DNA of 64,000 nt from Hirundichthys speculiger (GCA_018398805.1 JAGFBZ010000015.1:592926-656925); one strand, 5' to 3'. Positions 23,311 to 36,192 are shown, numbered from the stretch's first letter. Notes: generated by a model from the sequence alone, not told the origin. Translations and numbers: made by a program.

Positions 23311-24620
23311 GTCTTTTCTTCCTGACATTGAGTAAGTACACACCTAAATTCATAAGAGAGAAAGGCTAAGTATCAGTAAGAAGGGTAAAAATACTCAACA
23401 ATACTTAACATTCTTATTTGGGCTTACTTTTCTAAATCAATATAGTTGATGCCCACAGCTATTTCACATAATCACTGCTTGCCACACTAATGAGTTCCTT
23501 TGGTGATGTGATGTGCTGTTGTGAGAACTTTTTTTTAAAATTTATGATACCTATTATTTGCTGTCCAATCACACACATTGTGGCTCCTCCCCCCTAAAAA
23601 AAGATGGATCTAAATAAAGCACTGAGGAACAGAGAAGTCGCCAAATCTGAATGACTGACTGTCACTTTAACAGCCATCTGAATTATGTACGTCATGTCTA
23701 AAAATAAAATAAAAATAAAAAAATCAGGCCAGTTAAATGAGAAACCACAGCCTGTAAAGAGTAATTTGAAACGGGTTTATTGCAGTTTTTCTTATTCGTG
23801 ACGGGTTGGCAGCTTTTGCAGACTTAAAGTTAAATCACTGTGAGCTTGTGTTTGACCCTTAGCGCAAACAGACGGAAAATTATTTTAATCAGTTCGAAAA
23901 ATATGCCCGTTGAAAAATGAAAAGTGGGTCTCACACATGTTTTAGCGACAATAGAAACGTGATACGTTAAAATGAACCCCTGCACCGACAGGTGCACGCC
24001 AACTGCTGAGGCCATCTCGACTCTTTTCTTCATTATCTGTCGTTGTCCAGCAGACTGACTGACAGCGGGTCATTGTTCCTTTATGTGCAGCCAGTCGTGT
24101 AAGTTGTAGGCCGACGTTTTAGATGGATTTTTACACAATGGACATTTACATCCCAGAATGTAATTGCTCTGGTTTGAGGAGGCTGGGGGAAGCTCACAAT
24201 AGCTATTAAAGAGAAGAAATGACAACCACACTGTTATTGGTTTCCTTTTATTTTTTTAGAGTGTGGTGGCTCTGATCGACAGACGAGAAAAACAAAAGGT
24301 ATGACATCACTTATAGAGCAGAAACTAAAGAATAGCTGAAGGACTCAAATGTGTTTGTCTTCCCTGTACTCCGCGGTTTTATTTCTGTCAAACACAAGGT
24401 GAATTTATTTTCTGTATCACCAAGTTACAGAGTGGAGCAGCAATCATTGCAGCAGTTCCTGAATCTCACTGATGTTATTACTTTCCCATCCTCATGCAGA
24501 TGGAGGAGGGTGGGCGTGAGGGCACTGTCCTCCAGGAGGACGGAGTTCACGCCAGTCCAGTGCTTTTTTAACCTTTAGTTCATTTTGTTCCACATCTCAA
24601 CTCTTACAACATCAGTTTAG
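23311..24620. other. no recognisable gene
   Basis: Non-coding DNA. The short frames at 23830-24033 and 24351-24578 have no domain support. Confidence 0.5.
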
Positions 24621-24625
24621 CATTT

Positions 24626-24682
24626 CCATCCATCCATCCATTATCTATACCCATTTCATCCTCTGAAGGGTCACGGGGAGTT
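24626..24682 (-). mobile_element. SINE 3' tail fragment
   Basis: On the minus strand this matches the end of the SINE at 26936-27278 ('gaggatgaaa', 'gggtatagata', then ggatgg repeats). Only the last ~55 bp are present. Confidence 0.65.
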
Positions 24683-24875
24683 TAGCATTTAGTAAATGTT
24701 CTACTTTAATCGGCTGATTAATCCCAACTAATCCAAAAATGAATCAAAACAGCTCAAGAAGAATCCTGCTGAAGGGTGTTACTCTGGAAGTCTTTTTAAG
24801 TGTCCTATAAAAAAAAAAAGCATTTTTTTTTTCACAATTGAAATGTAAAGTGGCTGACAATGAATGCATTTTAAC

Positions 24876-26471
24876 TAGGGATTCCCTGATTAATCACGAT
24901 TGATCACATTGCATTCGCAAAATCAAATAATGAATTCAAAAGTAGTGTAAAGGTCACTTTTATTTAATGTTCTGCTGCCATATGAACTATAGTGTAATAT
25001 GTAGTATTACTGATACTCAAGAGCCTATCATGGCTCATTACGCTGACCACACGCCCAAGAGCCCTCCATAGCCCGCTTGCATTCACCCTACAACAATTCC
25101 ACTACTTCTTTATTATTATTTTTTACTTTTTCTGACCTACATCCTCTTTCTGTCCTCCATCTTCTCTCTGTCCTCCATCCTCTCTCTGTCCTGTCTCCCC
25201 TCTTTTCTTTCTCTACCCGGCTGGCCTTCGGCAGGAAGGTCCCCCCATATGAGCCAGGTCCTGCTCAAGGTTTCTTCCTCTTAAAGTGGAGTTTTTCCTT
25301 GCCACTGTTTGGTATAAAGGTTTTTTTTCTCCCTACGTGGGAGTTTTTTACCTGCCATTATCATTGATTGGATTTAATTATATAATCATAGTTGATGATA
25401 TTTGCTCGGGGGTCATGCTCTGGGTCTCTGTAAAGCACCTAGAGACAATTGTCATTGTAACAGACGCTATATAAATAAAATTGAATTGAATTGAATTAGT
25501 GTCATATTATTTGTTGTTCAAAAACTTTTAACATCAGCACTTGTCAGTAACACATATTTAGTGTAAATATCATCTTAAAATATGTAAAATAAAATAAATC
25601 TTACTGCCACTGCCAGGGCATTAATGTCATCCTGTTTTTTTATGAATAATAAAAAATAGTCTACCAACAAAATCCTAACAATCTAGAGGCCACAATCAGA
25701 ACATTAAAACAGGTAATTTCTGAGGTAACAGCAGAAACTTTTAACGGGGAGTTCAACTTGTCAGTTGTTACAAATAACCTTGTTTCTGTTGAATCCTCCG
25801 CCTGGGAGAACTTTAAAATGAAAATGTCCATGTTAAAGTTCAGTAACTTTACCAATCTGTAATTATCTGTGTATTTTTCATTTTCAATTGTCAATCAAAA
25901 ATTAAAAAAATTAAAAAGGGACTTTTTATTTTTTTCCATTTTTTAATCTAACACAAAAAAAAGCCTGTTTTTTTTGTATTTCCATTTTAGCAAACAAGCC
26001 ACGGGACTGAATTTGTTTTTAATATTTTATCATCTGGTTTACGTGACCCAGAAATGGCTTTGTTTTATCATCAAGGAACAGACTTTCTGTTGTCATTACA
26101 CATCTGTGCCACTAGATGGAGCCGCACTGCAGTAACCAGCTAGAGAACAGCAGGACAGTGAACACATGGAGCAGATCTGATGGAACAAGGAGGAATGACA
26201 CAATCGTCTTGAACAAAGGGGTTTTAATTTTTTTTTTTTCCAGACAGAATTGTTAATATTGCTACCTGAGTTGCTACCTGAACTGTAAAGTTCACTAATT
26301 TCCGTTTAAACTTTCCTGCAAGTTTACCTGCCAATTATTTTCTGGTTCCGCAGCAGTCAGTAACAGACTTTTCAAAACAAAAGCATGTGAACAACATGCG
26401 GTATAATAAATGTCGGTGTTAATAAATTAATGCGTTAACAAGATAATAATGCGTTAACTTGCCCAGCCCTA
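24876..26471. mobile_element. non-autonomous hAT element, family A copy 1
   Basis: Perfect 8-bp duplication ATTTTAAC (24868-24875 and 26472-26479). The right end on the minus strand begins TAGGGCTGGGCAAGTTAAC and the left end TAGGGATTCCCTGATTAATC. The internal sequence matches the element at 31039-32165 over most of its length. The copy is lengthened by a 497-bp retroelement insertion at 25001-25497. Confidence 0.92.
25001..25497 (+). mobile_element. LINE-derived short insertion with ATTGA tail
   Basis: It is inserted in the family A hAT copy and flanked by an approximate 10-bp duplication (AGTGTAATAT at 24991, AGTGTCATAT at 25498). The 3' part ('aaggtttcttcctcttaaag', 'gggtctctgtaaagcacct', 'agacgctatataaataaa') ends in ttgaa repeats. 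This is a very common fish non-LTR 3' tail (L2 or Rex-Babar type; I cannot decide which). No protein is encoded. Confidence 0.8.
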
Positions 26472-26935
26472 ATTTTAACTTAAATTAGCTGAATTTGTTT
26501 TTAATATCTATTATATCTTAATAAGAGACAAACATTCCCAAAGTGCATTGCAGTAATCCCTCACACTTGGTCTCAGAACATCACGGAGGTTTAAAAAATA
26601 TTCATCCAAAAAAATATATATATATTTGTTTTTTTAATTAAAAAAATTTCAAATGAAGTTCACAAGGCTGAAGCGAAACACATCACATAAAGAACGAGTC
26701 TCAGGAAGCAACAAGAGCCTACACGGGATGCCCCATGAATGAAATCGAGGCCTGTGATTGGCTGCTACGACGGGCATTACTGTGCAGCTGTGCTCAAGTT
26801 TTCTTCCTCTTAAAGTGGAGTTTTTCCTTGCCACTGTTTGGCTTAAAGGTTTTTTCTCCCTATGTGGGAGTTTTTTACTTGCCATTATCATTGATTGGAT
26901 TTAATATCATAATTTTAGTTAATGATATTTGCTCG

Positions 26936-27278
26936 ACTGTTGCCTCACAGCTAAAAGGTTCCCGGTTCGAACCTTAGCAGGGGCCTTTCTGTGTGGAGTT
27001 TGCATGTTCTCCCCGTGCTTGCGTGGGTTTCCTCCGGGTACTCCAGCTTCCTCCCACAGTCCAAAGACATGCATGTTAGGTTAATTGATGGTTCTAAATT
27101 GCCCGTAGGAGTGATTGTGAGTGTGAGTGGTTGTTCGTCTGTATGTGGCCCTGCGATGGACTGGCGACCTGTCCAGGTGTACCCCTGCCTTTCACCCGTA
27201 GACGGCTGGGATAGACTCCAGCAGATCCCTGTGACCATGCAGAGGATGAAACGGGTATAGATAACGGATGGATGGATG
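26936..27278 (+). mobile_element. V-SINE-like tRNA-derived SINE
   Basis: A 12-bp duplication GATATTTGCTCG (26924-26935 and 27279-27290) brackets it. The tRNA-like head has a B box (ggttcgaacct). The body includes 'gtggagtttgcatgttctcc' and 'cagtccaaagacatgcatg', the conserved central text I associate with V-SINEs such as zebrafish DANA. It ends in (ggat)n. Length is 343 bp and nearly full. Confidence 0.88.
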
Positions 27279-27292
27279 GATATTTGCTCGGG

Positions 27293-28586
27293 CAGGGGTC
27301 GGCAACCTTTACAATCAAAAGAGCCATTTTTTTGTCCTTCTCTTAATAAAATTCATCTGGAGCCGCAAAACTTATTTGACCTGTAAAATGAAGATAACAG
27401 TGTATGAAGTTTTATATATAGTTATTCTGTACTCAGAGGGATTTGAATCTACCCCAAAGCTTATTCCCAGTATCTTTTGGCAGGTTTTAAAGTTTTTTAT
27501 GCAAAAGGTCATGCAAGATAAAGTTTCATTTCCAGTTTTTTTTTGTCATCCACTGTAAAAGAACTATAGTTTGTTGCATTTATGAAATTATAGAAGAACA
27601 AACAGAAAACTGTTAACATTTTATTGGTGTTTTTACCTGTATAACAACGGAAAACCTCAAACTCTGATAAAGACTGAATATTGGCTTTACTGTATGTTTG
27701 GGAGCTGAACCAAGACAGATTTCTAATAACTTCTTGACATGGAAGTAAATATATTTAATCTTGAATCTTTTGAATGAGGAGAAAAAAACACTGGCATGTG
27801 TAAACCTACTTTGAAATAAAACAAAGAATCATGCAGGTTCATTTGAGTCATTCCTTTATTTTTAAAACATTGATCAAATAAAAAGTAGCCCACTTTAAAA
27901 TAAATAAAACATATAGCTGCAGCTTAATAACTTAAAAAAAATCATAAATATAAAAATAGGCTAGTTTCTATTCAATTATGAACTAAGTCCATTTCAGTGT
28001 GTTGTCATCCTCTTTTTTTCTCCTTAGCCACGTACAACAGTCAGCCATTGAGCCTGAACATGAAACATTTGTTGTAGTTCATAGAAAACCTGCTCACATC
28101 AGTATGTGGATCCAAAGATTGACAGGACTCCAAATGCGAACATCTTCATGTTCATTTTAGTGTCGGGAATTATATTCATGTTTCAAAGACAAGTTTGTCG
28201 GGTTTTGGAAGGTTTCCAAAATAGCTCCAGTTGTGTGTTACACCACGACGGCACACTGACGTGGTGCGGGAAATGTTTCTTTTATTTTTTACGGCTGCAC
28301 ATGAGGAACACAAAGATGTCCGGCGCTAGTCACAGAGCTCGCGCTCGCCTTTATTTTCTTTCCCAGGATGCAACACGCAGCTATGACTTCCTCGTTGCAG
28401 TAACCTGGCAGTATTTTGCGCTGAACACACTCATTCTGCCCCCTGCTGGCGAGCAACCTACAGGGCACTACATGTGCTCCAGAGTGAGAATAGCCTTCTG
28501 ACAATTTTTTCCCCAAAGCTACAGGGAGCCACTGCAGAGGCTAAAGAGACGCATGCGGCTCCAGAGCCGCGGGTTGACGACCCCTG
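27293..28586. mobile_element. hAT element inserted in the SINE's duplication
   Basis: Perfect 8-bp duplication TGCTCGGG (27285-27292 and 28587-28594). The ends read CAGGGGTCGGCAACC and, on the minus strand, CAGGGGTCGTCAACCCG. It has no transposase. A 131-codon frame at 28106-28501 lies inside; I see no domain in it. The left duplication overlaps the SINE's own target duplication, so this insertion came after the SINE. Confidence 0.93.
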
Positions 28587-28774
28587 TGCTCGGGGGTCAT
28601 GCTCTGGGTCTCTGTAAAGCGCCTAGAGACAATTGACATTGTAACAGACGCTATACAAATAAAATTGAATTGAAATTGAATTGAATTACTGTATCAGCAT
28701 TTTTTAGGAAAAAGGCCAATTAAATAAAAAATACTTGTTAGCAAAATATATTAGCGCCTCTCAATGAAGCAATA

Positions 28775-28949
28775 CCACTTCTGACCACATGGGGTCAGCA
28801 TAGCAGAAGAAGGTTAGAGGGTCGGTCCTTGGAGAAGATAGAAAGCAGTCGGACTAGTCGGACGATTCACACCTTAATGTTGCATCGTATTGTTGATGGC
28901 ACTTTTATCAATGTGGCACACCTACACGCTCCCATGTGGTCAGAAGTGG
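28775..28949. mobile_element. small MITE with 19-bp perfect inverted repeats
   Basis: CCACTTCTGACCACATGGG at 28775-28793 is the exact complement of 28931-28949, and TA stands outside both ends (28773-28774, 28950-28951). Length is 175 bp with no coding potential. This fits a Tc1/mariner-type MITE; a two-base duplication alone is weak evidence. Confidence 0.6.
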
Positions 28950-28959
28950 TACAACTTCA

Positions 28960-31030
28960 CAAAGGGACATAATAACAAGGTGAGACTAGATTTTAGGCCC
29001 ATAAAATAACTTTATTTTTTGCTCTTTAGTTCTCACTTCTGCTCCACGTTTGTCCATCAGTTTTCATGAAAAGGATGCAATAAATGACGCAGATCCACAG
29101 CTACGACTCCTCCGTCTGGATAAACAGACACTGATACGCAGTCAACCGATCAAACCATCAGCGTGGAAAGCACCTATCGCTCGTGCCACGAACGTATTTC
29201 TCTGTACCACACAGGATATTTATCTCATGATTTAGATAGAGATTATTTTACTAAAATGTTTTGTCTGGGTTAAATTTAAACAATCCATTTACCCAGGGAA
29301 TTACATATTATATTACTTTTCATACACATAAATCTTGACTTCATCCACTTACAGGGGACTTCAATCCTCTGACAGCCAGGCCTTCGGCTACAGCAAAGCA
29401 AATATGAGTTTCAGATTAAATGCTTTTTTTTTTCAATTACTGAAACAAGCCGGGGAATTTGGCTGGTTGAGAAGGAACATTTCATGAGACTGGACAGCTG
29501 ACAGTTTGGGTTGAACTCTTCTGTGAATTAACTCAAGATTTAACGTCCTCGGAAGTTGATAAATATTTGTAGCTGCTTTACATCCCTCAGGTCATATTTT
29601 TCTCCTTTTAATTGTTTCAGTTCAGGTCTTTGTTTACAGTAACTCGCCATCTGCTGGTGGCATTTGTGGTGCATGCGTGGGATTGTGTACGGAGAAGAAA
29701 ACCGGCTGGACTTTTTCATTTTTCTAAATATAGAAGAAAAAGGTGGGATGATCAGTTGCTGTTTTGTTCACACATGTAGGTCATTTGGAGGCTCGGCACG
29801 CCAAACCGCACTGGAAAAATGTAGTTTATTGAAGGTTTATGGTCCATATTGTCTAACTGGAAGCAAACAGAGGCTTGTAAACATAATTTAAGTGGTTTCT
29901 TCAAGTGCTTTGCCTGATACGTGGAGTTTTGGGTACCTGGCATCTTACCAGATTCGAGTTTTTGGCAGTGGTGTACAGATGAGACAGGCTCGCTGAACAG
30001 CAGTGTTGTTCCGTGAGTTTAACATGTTAACAGTCCAGACGATCCTGGTCCAGTTCTGTCCAGTTCCTGGTCCAGTTCCAGGTCCTGATCAACAGTAGTA
30101 TGTAAAGACAAATGCAAAGCCAGAGAAGTGTAAAATCTATATTTTTATTCTGAAAGATGTACTGTTTGTGTGCCTAGAGATGGGTGTTGTTGGCATTTTA
30201 TTGATACCATAATCAACACTGATACTACTTATTGATACTGATGCCTATCAATACGCTTGTTGACACTAAGCTCTTTAATTTGAGATAGAAAAACCTGTTG
30301 AGCTGCACGACTGAACAACCTACGCACATCCTGCTTCAGCTTTAGACATTTTTGTATAAATTCAGGACATGTTGCATAGCTGCAAACAGACAGACCTGAA
30401 CGAGACTGCCCCCCCCCCCCCCGACAGTTGGAAACGATTAATACAAATGAAGTTATCTTAACAATTTAGCAACCATTACATAACAGATGGCGAGACAGCA
30501 TGCCTTAAGCTCTTCACTCAAGCAGATTTATATTGGTTAAAATGTTTTCCTGTCTCGACTCACACAACCTGCCAGATGAATCAAAACATAATTAAGAAAT
30601 GTCTAACTAAATTTGTTTGTTTTTATTCTTGAAGTAAAAACTACTGCAGTTCTCTTGCGACAGTAAAGTTTTGCCTGAATATGACGAGATCATAACGGCT
30701 GCGTGGTTGAATTTCCTTCTGGGATTAATAAAGTATTTTTTATTTTTCATTTAATTTAATTTCATTTCATGTTTGCATTAGCACCAGGAGGAAGCTGCTG
30801 CAGATGTAGCCAAGCACATCCCAAAGTTGTAGAGTTTTGTTGTTGTTTTTTTTTCCAAGCTTTTGTCAGGCTTACACTCTAGCACGCAACGACTTTTTAT
30901 GCATTTAGGTTATCGTTGGGATTACAGACACCAGACACAGGTGTTGGCAATCAGGAGAAAGAGGACCAATAGAGGAAGTGAAATGACAAATACCAGGGAA
31001 TGGAAAAGCACTCTCATAATGAAACAGGCA
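28960..31030. other. no recognisable gene
   Basis: AT-rich DNA with a C16 run at 30407-30422 and, near 30713-30770, a LINE/SINE-type end ('ctgggattaataaagta' followed by atttc-like repeats). Nothing coding is supported. Confidence 0.45.
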
Positions 31031-31038
31031 ATTAAAAT

Positions 31039-32165
31039 TAGGGCTGGGCAACAATTAAAATATTTAATCCTGATTAATCGCATTATTTCCCTGATCAATC
31101 ACGATTAATTGCATTGTATACGCAAAATCAAATAATTAATTCAAAAAAAGTGTAAAATGCACTTTTATTTAAATTTTCTGCTGCCATTTGAACTAAAGTG
31201 TCATAACATTTGTTGTTCAAACACTTTTAACATCAGCACTTGTCAGTAACACATATTTAGTGTAAATCTCATCTTAGAAAATGTCAAATAAAATAAAGCT
31301 TATTGCCACTGCCAGGGCATTAATGTCAACCTGTTTTTATAAAAAAATAAAAAAAGTATACAAACAAAATCCAACAAAATGATTGTGGCTCAGCACAATC
31401 AGAACATTAAAACAGGTAATTTCTGAGGTAACAGCAGAAACTTTTAACGGGAAGTTCAACTTGTCAGTTGTTACAAATAACCTTGTTTCTGTTGAATCCT
31501 CCGTCTGGGAGAACTTTAAAATGAAAATGTCCATGTTAAAGTTCAGTAACTTTACCAATACGTGTATCAATCATTCTTTCCATTTTCAATTGTCAATCAA
31601 AAAATAAAAATTAAAAGTGACATTTTATTACGTTTTTTTTTTTAATCGAACACAAAAAAATGAAAAAAAAAACTTGTTTTTTTTATATTTTAAGTTTAGA
31701 TTTGGATCAAAAATATGAAATGAAAAACAGGCCACAGAACTGAATTTGTTTTATAATCGAGGACTGGACTTTCTGTTGTCATTACACATCTGTGCCACTA
31801 GATGGAGCTGCACTGAAGTAACCAGCTAGAGAACAGCAGGACAGTGAACACATGGAGCAGATCTGATGGAACATGGAGCGATGACGCCAAAGTTTTGTTG
31901 CAGTCTAAAATTTTTTTTTAGACAGAATTGTTAATATTGCTACCTGAGTTGCTACCTGAATTGTAAAGTTCACTGATTTTTACCGTTCTCCATGTCTGTT
32001 TTAGCTTTTCCTTATGTTTACTGTTTCCTGGTTCCGGAGCAACCAGTAACACTTTTCAAAACAAAAGCATGTGAGAAACATGCGTTAACGCGCGGTAAAA
32101 TAAATGTCGGTGTTAATAAATTAATGCGTTAACGTGATAAAAACGTGTTAACTTGCCCAGCCCTA
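31039..32165. mobile_element. non-autonomous hAT element, family A copy 2
   Basis: Perfect 8-bp duplication ATTAAAAT (31031-31038 and 32166-32173). The ends read TAGGGCTGGGCAACAATT and, on the minus strand, TAGGGCTGGGCAAGTTAAC. Length is 1,127 bp. It is the uninterrupted counterpart of 24876-26471. Confidence 0.94.
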
Positions 32166-32173
32166 ATTAAAAT

Positions 32174-33462
32174 ATGAAGAAAAAATTTACAAAATACTCA
32201 GAAGTCCAAGAGCAAAGGAAGTGAGAAGGTGGGAGCACGAGAAAACACACCAGAACTCAAAACAGGGGAACACGGAAAAGTGTGTTTCACATCCAGACGC
32301 CTGTGGAGGACTGGAACCGTCGCTGCTGTGCTGCTAATGTGCCATTTTCACTCTGTGTAGCAAAATGTTGAAAATGAAATTATCGTACAAAGACCCCAAA
32401 ATTATCGCATTTTAGCCCAAACTATCGTACACTAAATCCAACCATGACGCAGCTAAGATTACATGCACTTTGGCCGTGTTAGGTCTTTATCGTAGTTGTC
32501 AAAGCCTTCTTCTTCTTCTTCGCATTAGCATTACAGCAGTTGGCCTCCCGGTTTTGGCGCTCTATCGCCACCTTCCACTCACGCTCACAAGTGACACCAC
32601 ACAAACACATTTCACTTCCTATGGCTGCTTCACAATAAAAATACCCTGTCGTTTTGTTGCTTAAAAACCTTTAATTTGATATAGCTCAACAGATGTTTCA
32701 TGGATTTTTTAGTACAATTGGATAATTTTTAACAATTATTGATGGTACATCGTACAAAGGGTTCAATTTTTCGTGCAAATACGATAATTATCGCACATCT
32801 GGCAACACTGCTTTTACTCCTCGGCATGCGCACTGGCAGCGTCAATAACTTTTGCCATTCAGTGCTCGCTTCATTGTCTTTTTTGTTTATAATCATGTTA
32901 TATGTACTGAAAATGTAGTGTCTTCTTTAATCGTTGATGTACAGTGAGTCAGTGTGTGTGATATATATATTCTTTTTTCCCTCCCAGCAGAGGGGAAATC
33001 TCCCAGCAGCTGTCTTGACAGGGAGCAGTGGGATATCCCAGTGGGGGTCTTGTTGATGTTGCAGGTAATAGCAGACACAGCTGTCATGCTCTTCATCCTG
33101 ACACTTGGCTGCCTCGTCTCCCCAGTTCACAAGTTTCTACTCAACCTAACTGGGCAGAAATGTCTTCGCTGCGTCTGTGAGTCTGATTGGTCCGTATCCT
33201 GTGTCTCTGAATCTGATTGGTCCGTATCCTGCAGCCTGCTTTGACGCGCGTCTATTCATTATGTTCTGGCAAAGAACTGAAAAGCCATCGATTCACAAAT
33301 GATGCCATGCTGCCAGATTCCCAACAAACTCTGAAAAAGGTTGGAAAGTTCACACACATTGACAGTTTCATTGGACTTATTACCTCCATGACAAGCACAT
33401 GTCTGAGGTCCAGGTCTGGTGTTGCATCTCTGCAGCGGCTGTAGGTGACAAGCCTCCATCAT
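32174..33462. other. no recognisable gene
   Basis: Non-coding. A 29-bp direct repeat ('tctgattggtccgtatcctg') occurs twice at 33181-33236. Two stretches around 32375-32430 and 32745-32800 share 'atcgtacaaag' and 'ttatcgca' words, perhaps the ends of an old element. Confidence 0.4.
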
Positions 33463-34440
33463 TTCAAATTCAAATTCAATTCAAAAATACTTTATTAATC
33501 CCCCAAGGGGGAATTTCTAGTTTCAGTAAATCAGTTCTTCTGGTGTACTAGGGGAGCTGCTGGCGTCCAGTGCTCCTTTTCATGCCCGGTCCCGTGGTCC
33601 GAGTGCTAACTCCAGTTAACAGCCATTAATAGCCCTTAAAACAGTTAACAGCCGTTAGAACCAGTATATCTCCATAACGATGACAAGTGAGATATCTCCA
33701 GGTCAGAGGAGGAAACACCGATGAACCAAACCGTCTCCTCTGGGAAGACCGAGCTCCTTCAGTCCGGTGAGCGACGGAGCCGACCGTCCCAGAGCCCGGT
33801 TCATCATGCGGACCGGACCAGGCCGTTGTCGTCTCCCCCGGCGGTGCTGGGCCCCACCAGGTCACCAGACGGCCCCTGCCCGATCAGCTGACCCATCCGG
33901 CGTGTAGACTGCTGGACGGGGGCAGCATGCCGCCGCCGCTACGTCGGGGGCTCCCGTCCCGGCTCAGTGACGCTGCAGCCCCGATCCAGTGGCGGTGGTT
34001 GCCGCGGGTAGCAGTTCAGGGCTACTTAGCTTAGCTTAGCTTTCCTGAACAGGCCTCCAGCGACACCGTCCATGTCTGCGGCGGCTGGTCTCCACCAGCC
34101 GCAAGAGGACCGATCCGCCCCCTGCAGACAGTATGTAGACATCCGACCACAGATCACCACAAACCAGGCACAAACTGGAGCGTCCAGCGTCCAGTGTCCA
34201 GCGTAGCAGAGACAAGTCCCGGAGCAGCAGCAAGAAGCTTCCATGCCAGGCGTCGTCCGGGGCACAATTCTCTGCCAGTCCTTCTGCTGTAGATCCACCA
34301 GTCTGTTTGAGGTCACTTCCTCCAGCTTGTTCAGTCACGACTCTGCAACCTTTCCCAGACCGATGGGGAGCAAGAACCTCTTCTCCAAAGTCATTAGTGA
34401 TGTCCCTCTCCTCCTGCTTCCATGGAGGTGCTCAGACATG
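33463..34440 (-). mobile_element. LINE 3' region, minus orientation
   Basis: The start reads as a reversed retroelement tail: a-rich 'caaattcaaattcaattc' repeats, then 'atactttattaatccccc' and 'aagggggaatt', a very common end of fish non-LTR elements. About 900 bp of GC-richer sequence follow. I do not find a reverse transcriptase frame, so this is probably 3' UTR or a non-autonomous relative. Confidence 0.55.
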
Positions 34441-35099
34441 CAGATAATCAGTTAATTAAGTGCATTTGATTGACTGCTGCAGTAAGAGTGTACTTTAACT
34501 AAACATGTTATAGAATTTATTGCGGGCAATTCTATTTTCCTTTCCTTCCTTTTCCTGCTAAATCAACTTGATTTTACATTGAATGCGTTGTGGATTTCTG
34601 CACTCGCATCAACTCTGGCATCGGGGGTGGAGGGAAGAGCTCCCGCCGTCACTCACGGCTGCCAGTCACCGACGGTGCAGATCTGGCTAAAAGGTTTGCA
34701 ACAAAAGCCGCTCTGCTGTAATCCTTCTGGATCGAGTCCGTAATAGACGGGCTTTCAGAAATCTCAGCTGGAGAAAATGTTATGCACTCCCAATTATGCA
34801 GCTCCCCCTCATAAAAAATCAATTTTTCATTTTCAATACGAAAATAAAACGTGGCACCCAGTTCCCGTCAAGCTGAGAAAATGTGAAACCAAGACCTGTC
34901 CTCTTACACACTGCTGCCATATTCAAGTACACTCTCTAATTTCTCCTTCGTTCATTCATGTAACATCACTCTGAACTATTTTATATAAAGAAAAAATAAA
35001 ATTAAATGGAAGAAAAATCTATAGATGCCATTTTACTTTTATCTCATTTTATAAAATATGAGAGAGGGACATTTCTGGAAAATGTGACCTCCATCACTG

Positions 35100-35319
35100 G
35101 GCCCAGTGGTGCCTTTAAAGCCCAGGCTGATCTGGGACCTTTGAACCCTCACCTGAGACAGGCAGTCACAAACCTGGTTGTCAGACTGGACAAGGACCTT
35201 AAACTGGAGTTAAACCAGTGGTCAAGACAACTGACCAATGTCAAGCCTTTTCTGTCTTTGCATCATTTTGAGATTTGAATCCATGCTTTAATCGGTTTAG
35301 ATGATTGTGATTCTGTATT
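35100..35319 (+). pseudogene. L2-like reverse transcriptase fragment, left part
   Basis: Degenerate coding similarity to the thumb region of CR1/L2-type reverse transcriptases runs up to the hAT insertion: VTNLVVRLDKDLKLELN, then KPFLSLHHFEI, a stop, and IHALIGLDDCDSVFWD. Family members read roughly 'L..HDLE.IIHAFI.SRLDYCNSL' here. It continues at 45001 after the insertion. Confidence 0.75.
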
Positions 35320-35547
35320 CTGGGATGCATAGGCGGAAATCCCGGGGGGGACACAGGGGACGTGTCCCCCCCCTTCCATAAAGTTGTCCCCCCCAAAAAA
35401 TCATTGTAAGCACAAAAAAACAATTGAATAATAATATAGTCATGTTCAAGTACAACACAAGCGCTGCAAATTATAAACGTAAAAACCTTTTTTTTTTAAT
35501 TGTTGAAACATTGTGACCCCCCTACTTCTCAAAGTGGTTTAGTCCAC

Positions 35548-35960
35548 TGTTATGCCAAAATTTGGGCATATCTTACTCATTAGAATACACTCCAATTATA
35601 CTCTAATTGTGTTCTGGTGATGCAGTCAATTCGGTTGTTAAACAAAGCACTGACAACCAACGGAGGTGCAAAACGGAGTTTTATTCTCCAAGTCCGCATG
35701 CAAATTCAGAGAGGTCATTACAGAATGCTGGATGGTTCAGAATGACAAAGTCTCAGTAGGAAACAGTTGCCTTTAAACATCACATGAAAACATCAGGACC
35801 TTGGATAAGTTCTCTAGACGTCTACGCGTCAAAACTTAGCAGACTTGTCGGAGCCAGAACGATAACAAAACTGTGGCCTTCAAACACGCAGGAATCGAGA
35901 CCAGAAGTCATGGACTCATGACACAGCACTTTAGCTCAAAATGCAATTTCTGACATAACA
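35548..35960 (-). mobile_element. solo LTR
   Basis: The ends are TGTTATG...CATAACA, flanked by the 5-bp duplication TCCAC (35543-35547 and 35961-35965). On the minus strand it contains a polyadenylation word (gagaataaaact), which sets the orientation. Length is 413 bp with no internal coding region, so it is a solo LTR left by recombination. The 5-bp duplication fits Ty3/gypsy-like or related elements. Confidence 0.85.
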
Positions 35961-36192
35961 TCCACATGCTGTTTCTAACGGGCGGGGCTACCGGTGTTCC
36001 GGGAAATATGGGGGCGCCGGGAAATTTGGGGACACTTCCATATTTGGCAGAAGGGGGCGCGGCCTGAAGCGCCGCAGAAAGCCGGCCACGGGCAGTCGGG
36101 GCCCCATTAGGGGGGGTTCCAAACATGTCGCTGCAGTGTCTATGGAGGTTTCAGGTTGTGTCATTGTTATGGATCGATATTGGCCGGCTTTA

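Larger units (their letters stand above)
26785..28690 (+). mobile_element. second copy of the LINE-derived tail, split by two insertions
   Basis: The left part (26785-26935) and right part (28587-28690) together reproduce the 3' half of the 25001-25497 insertion. The reading resumes exactly at 'gctcgggggtcatgctctgg', and the copy ends in ttgaa repeats. Between the parts lie a SINE (26936-27278) and a hAT element (27293-28586). Confidence 0.85.

Noticed and set aside
28106..28501. 131-codon frame inside the 27293-28586 hAT element
   Set aside because: No transposase motif or other domain; it probably reflects chance in a GC-richer interior.
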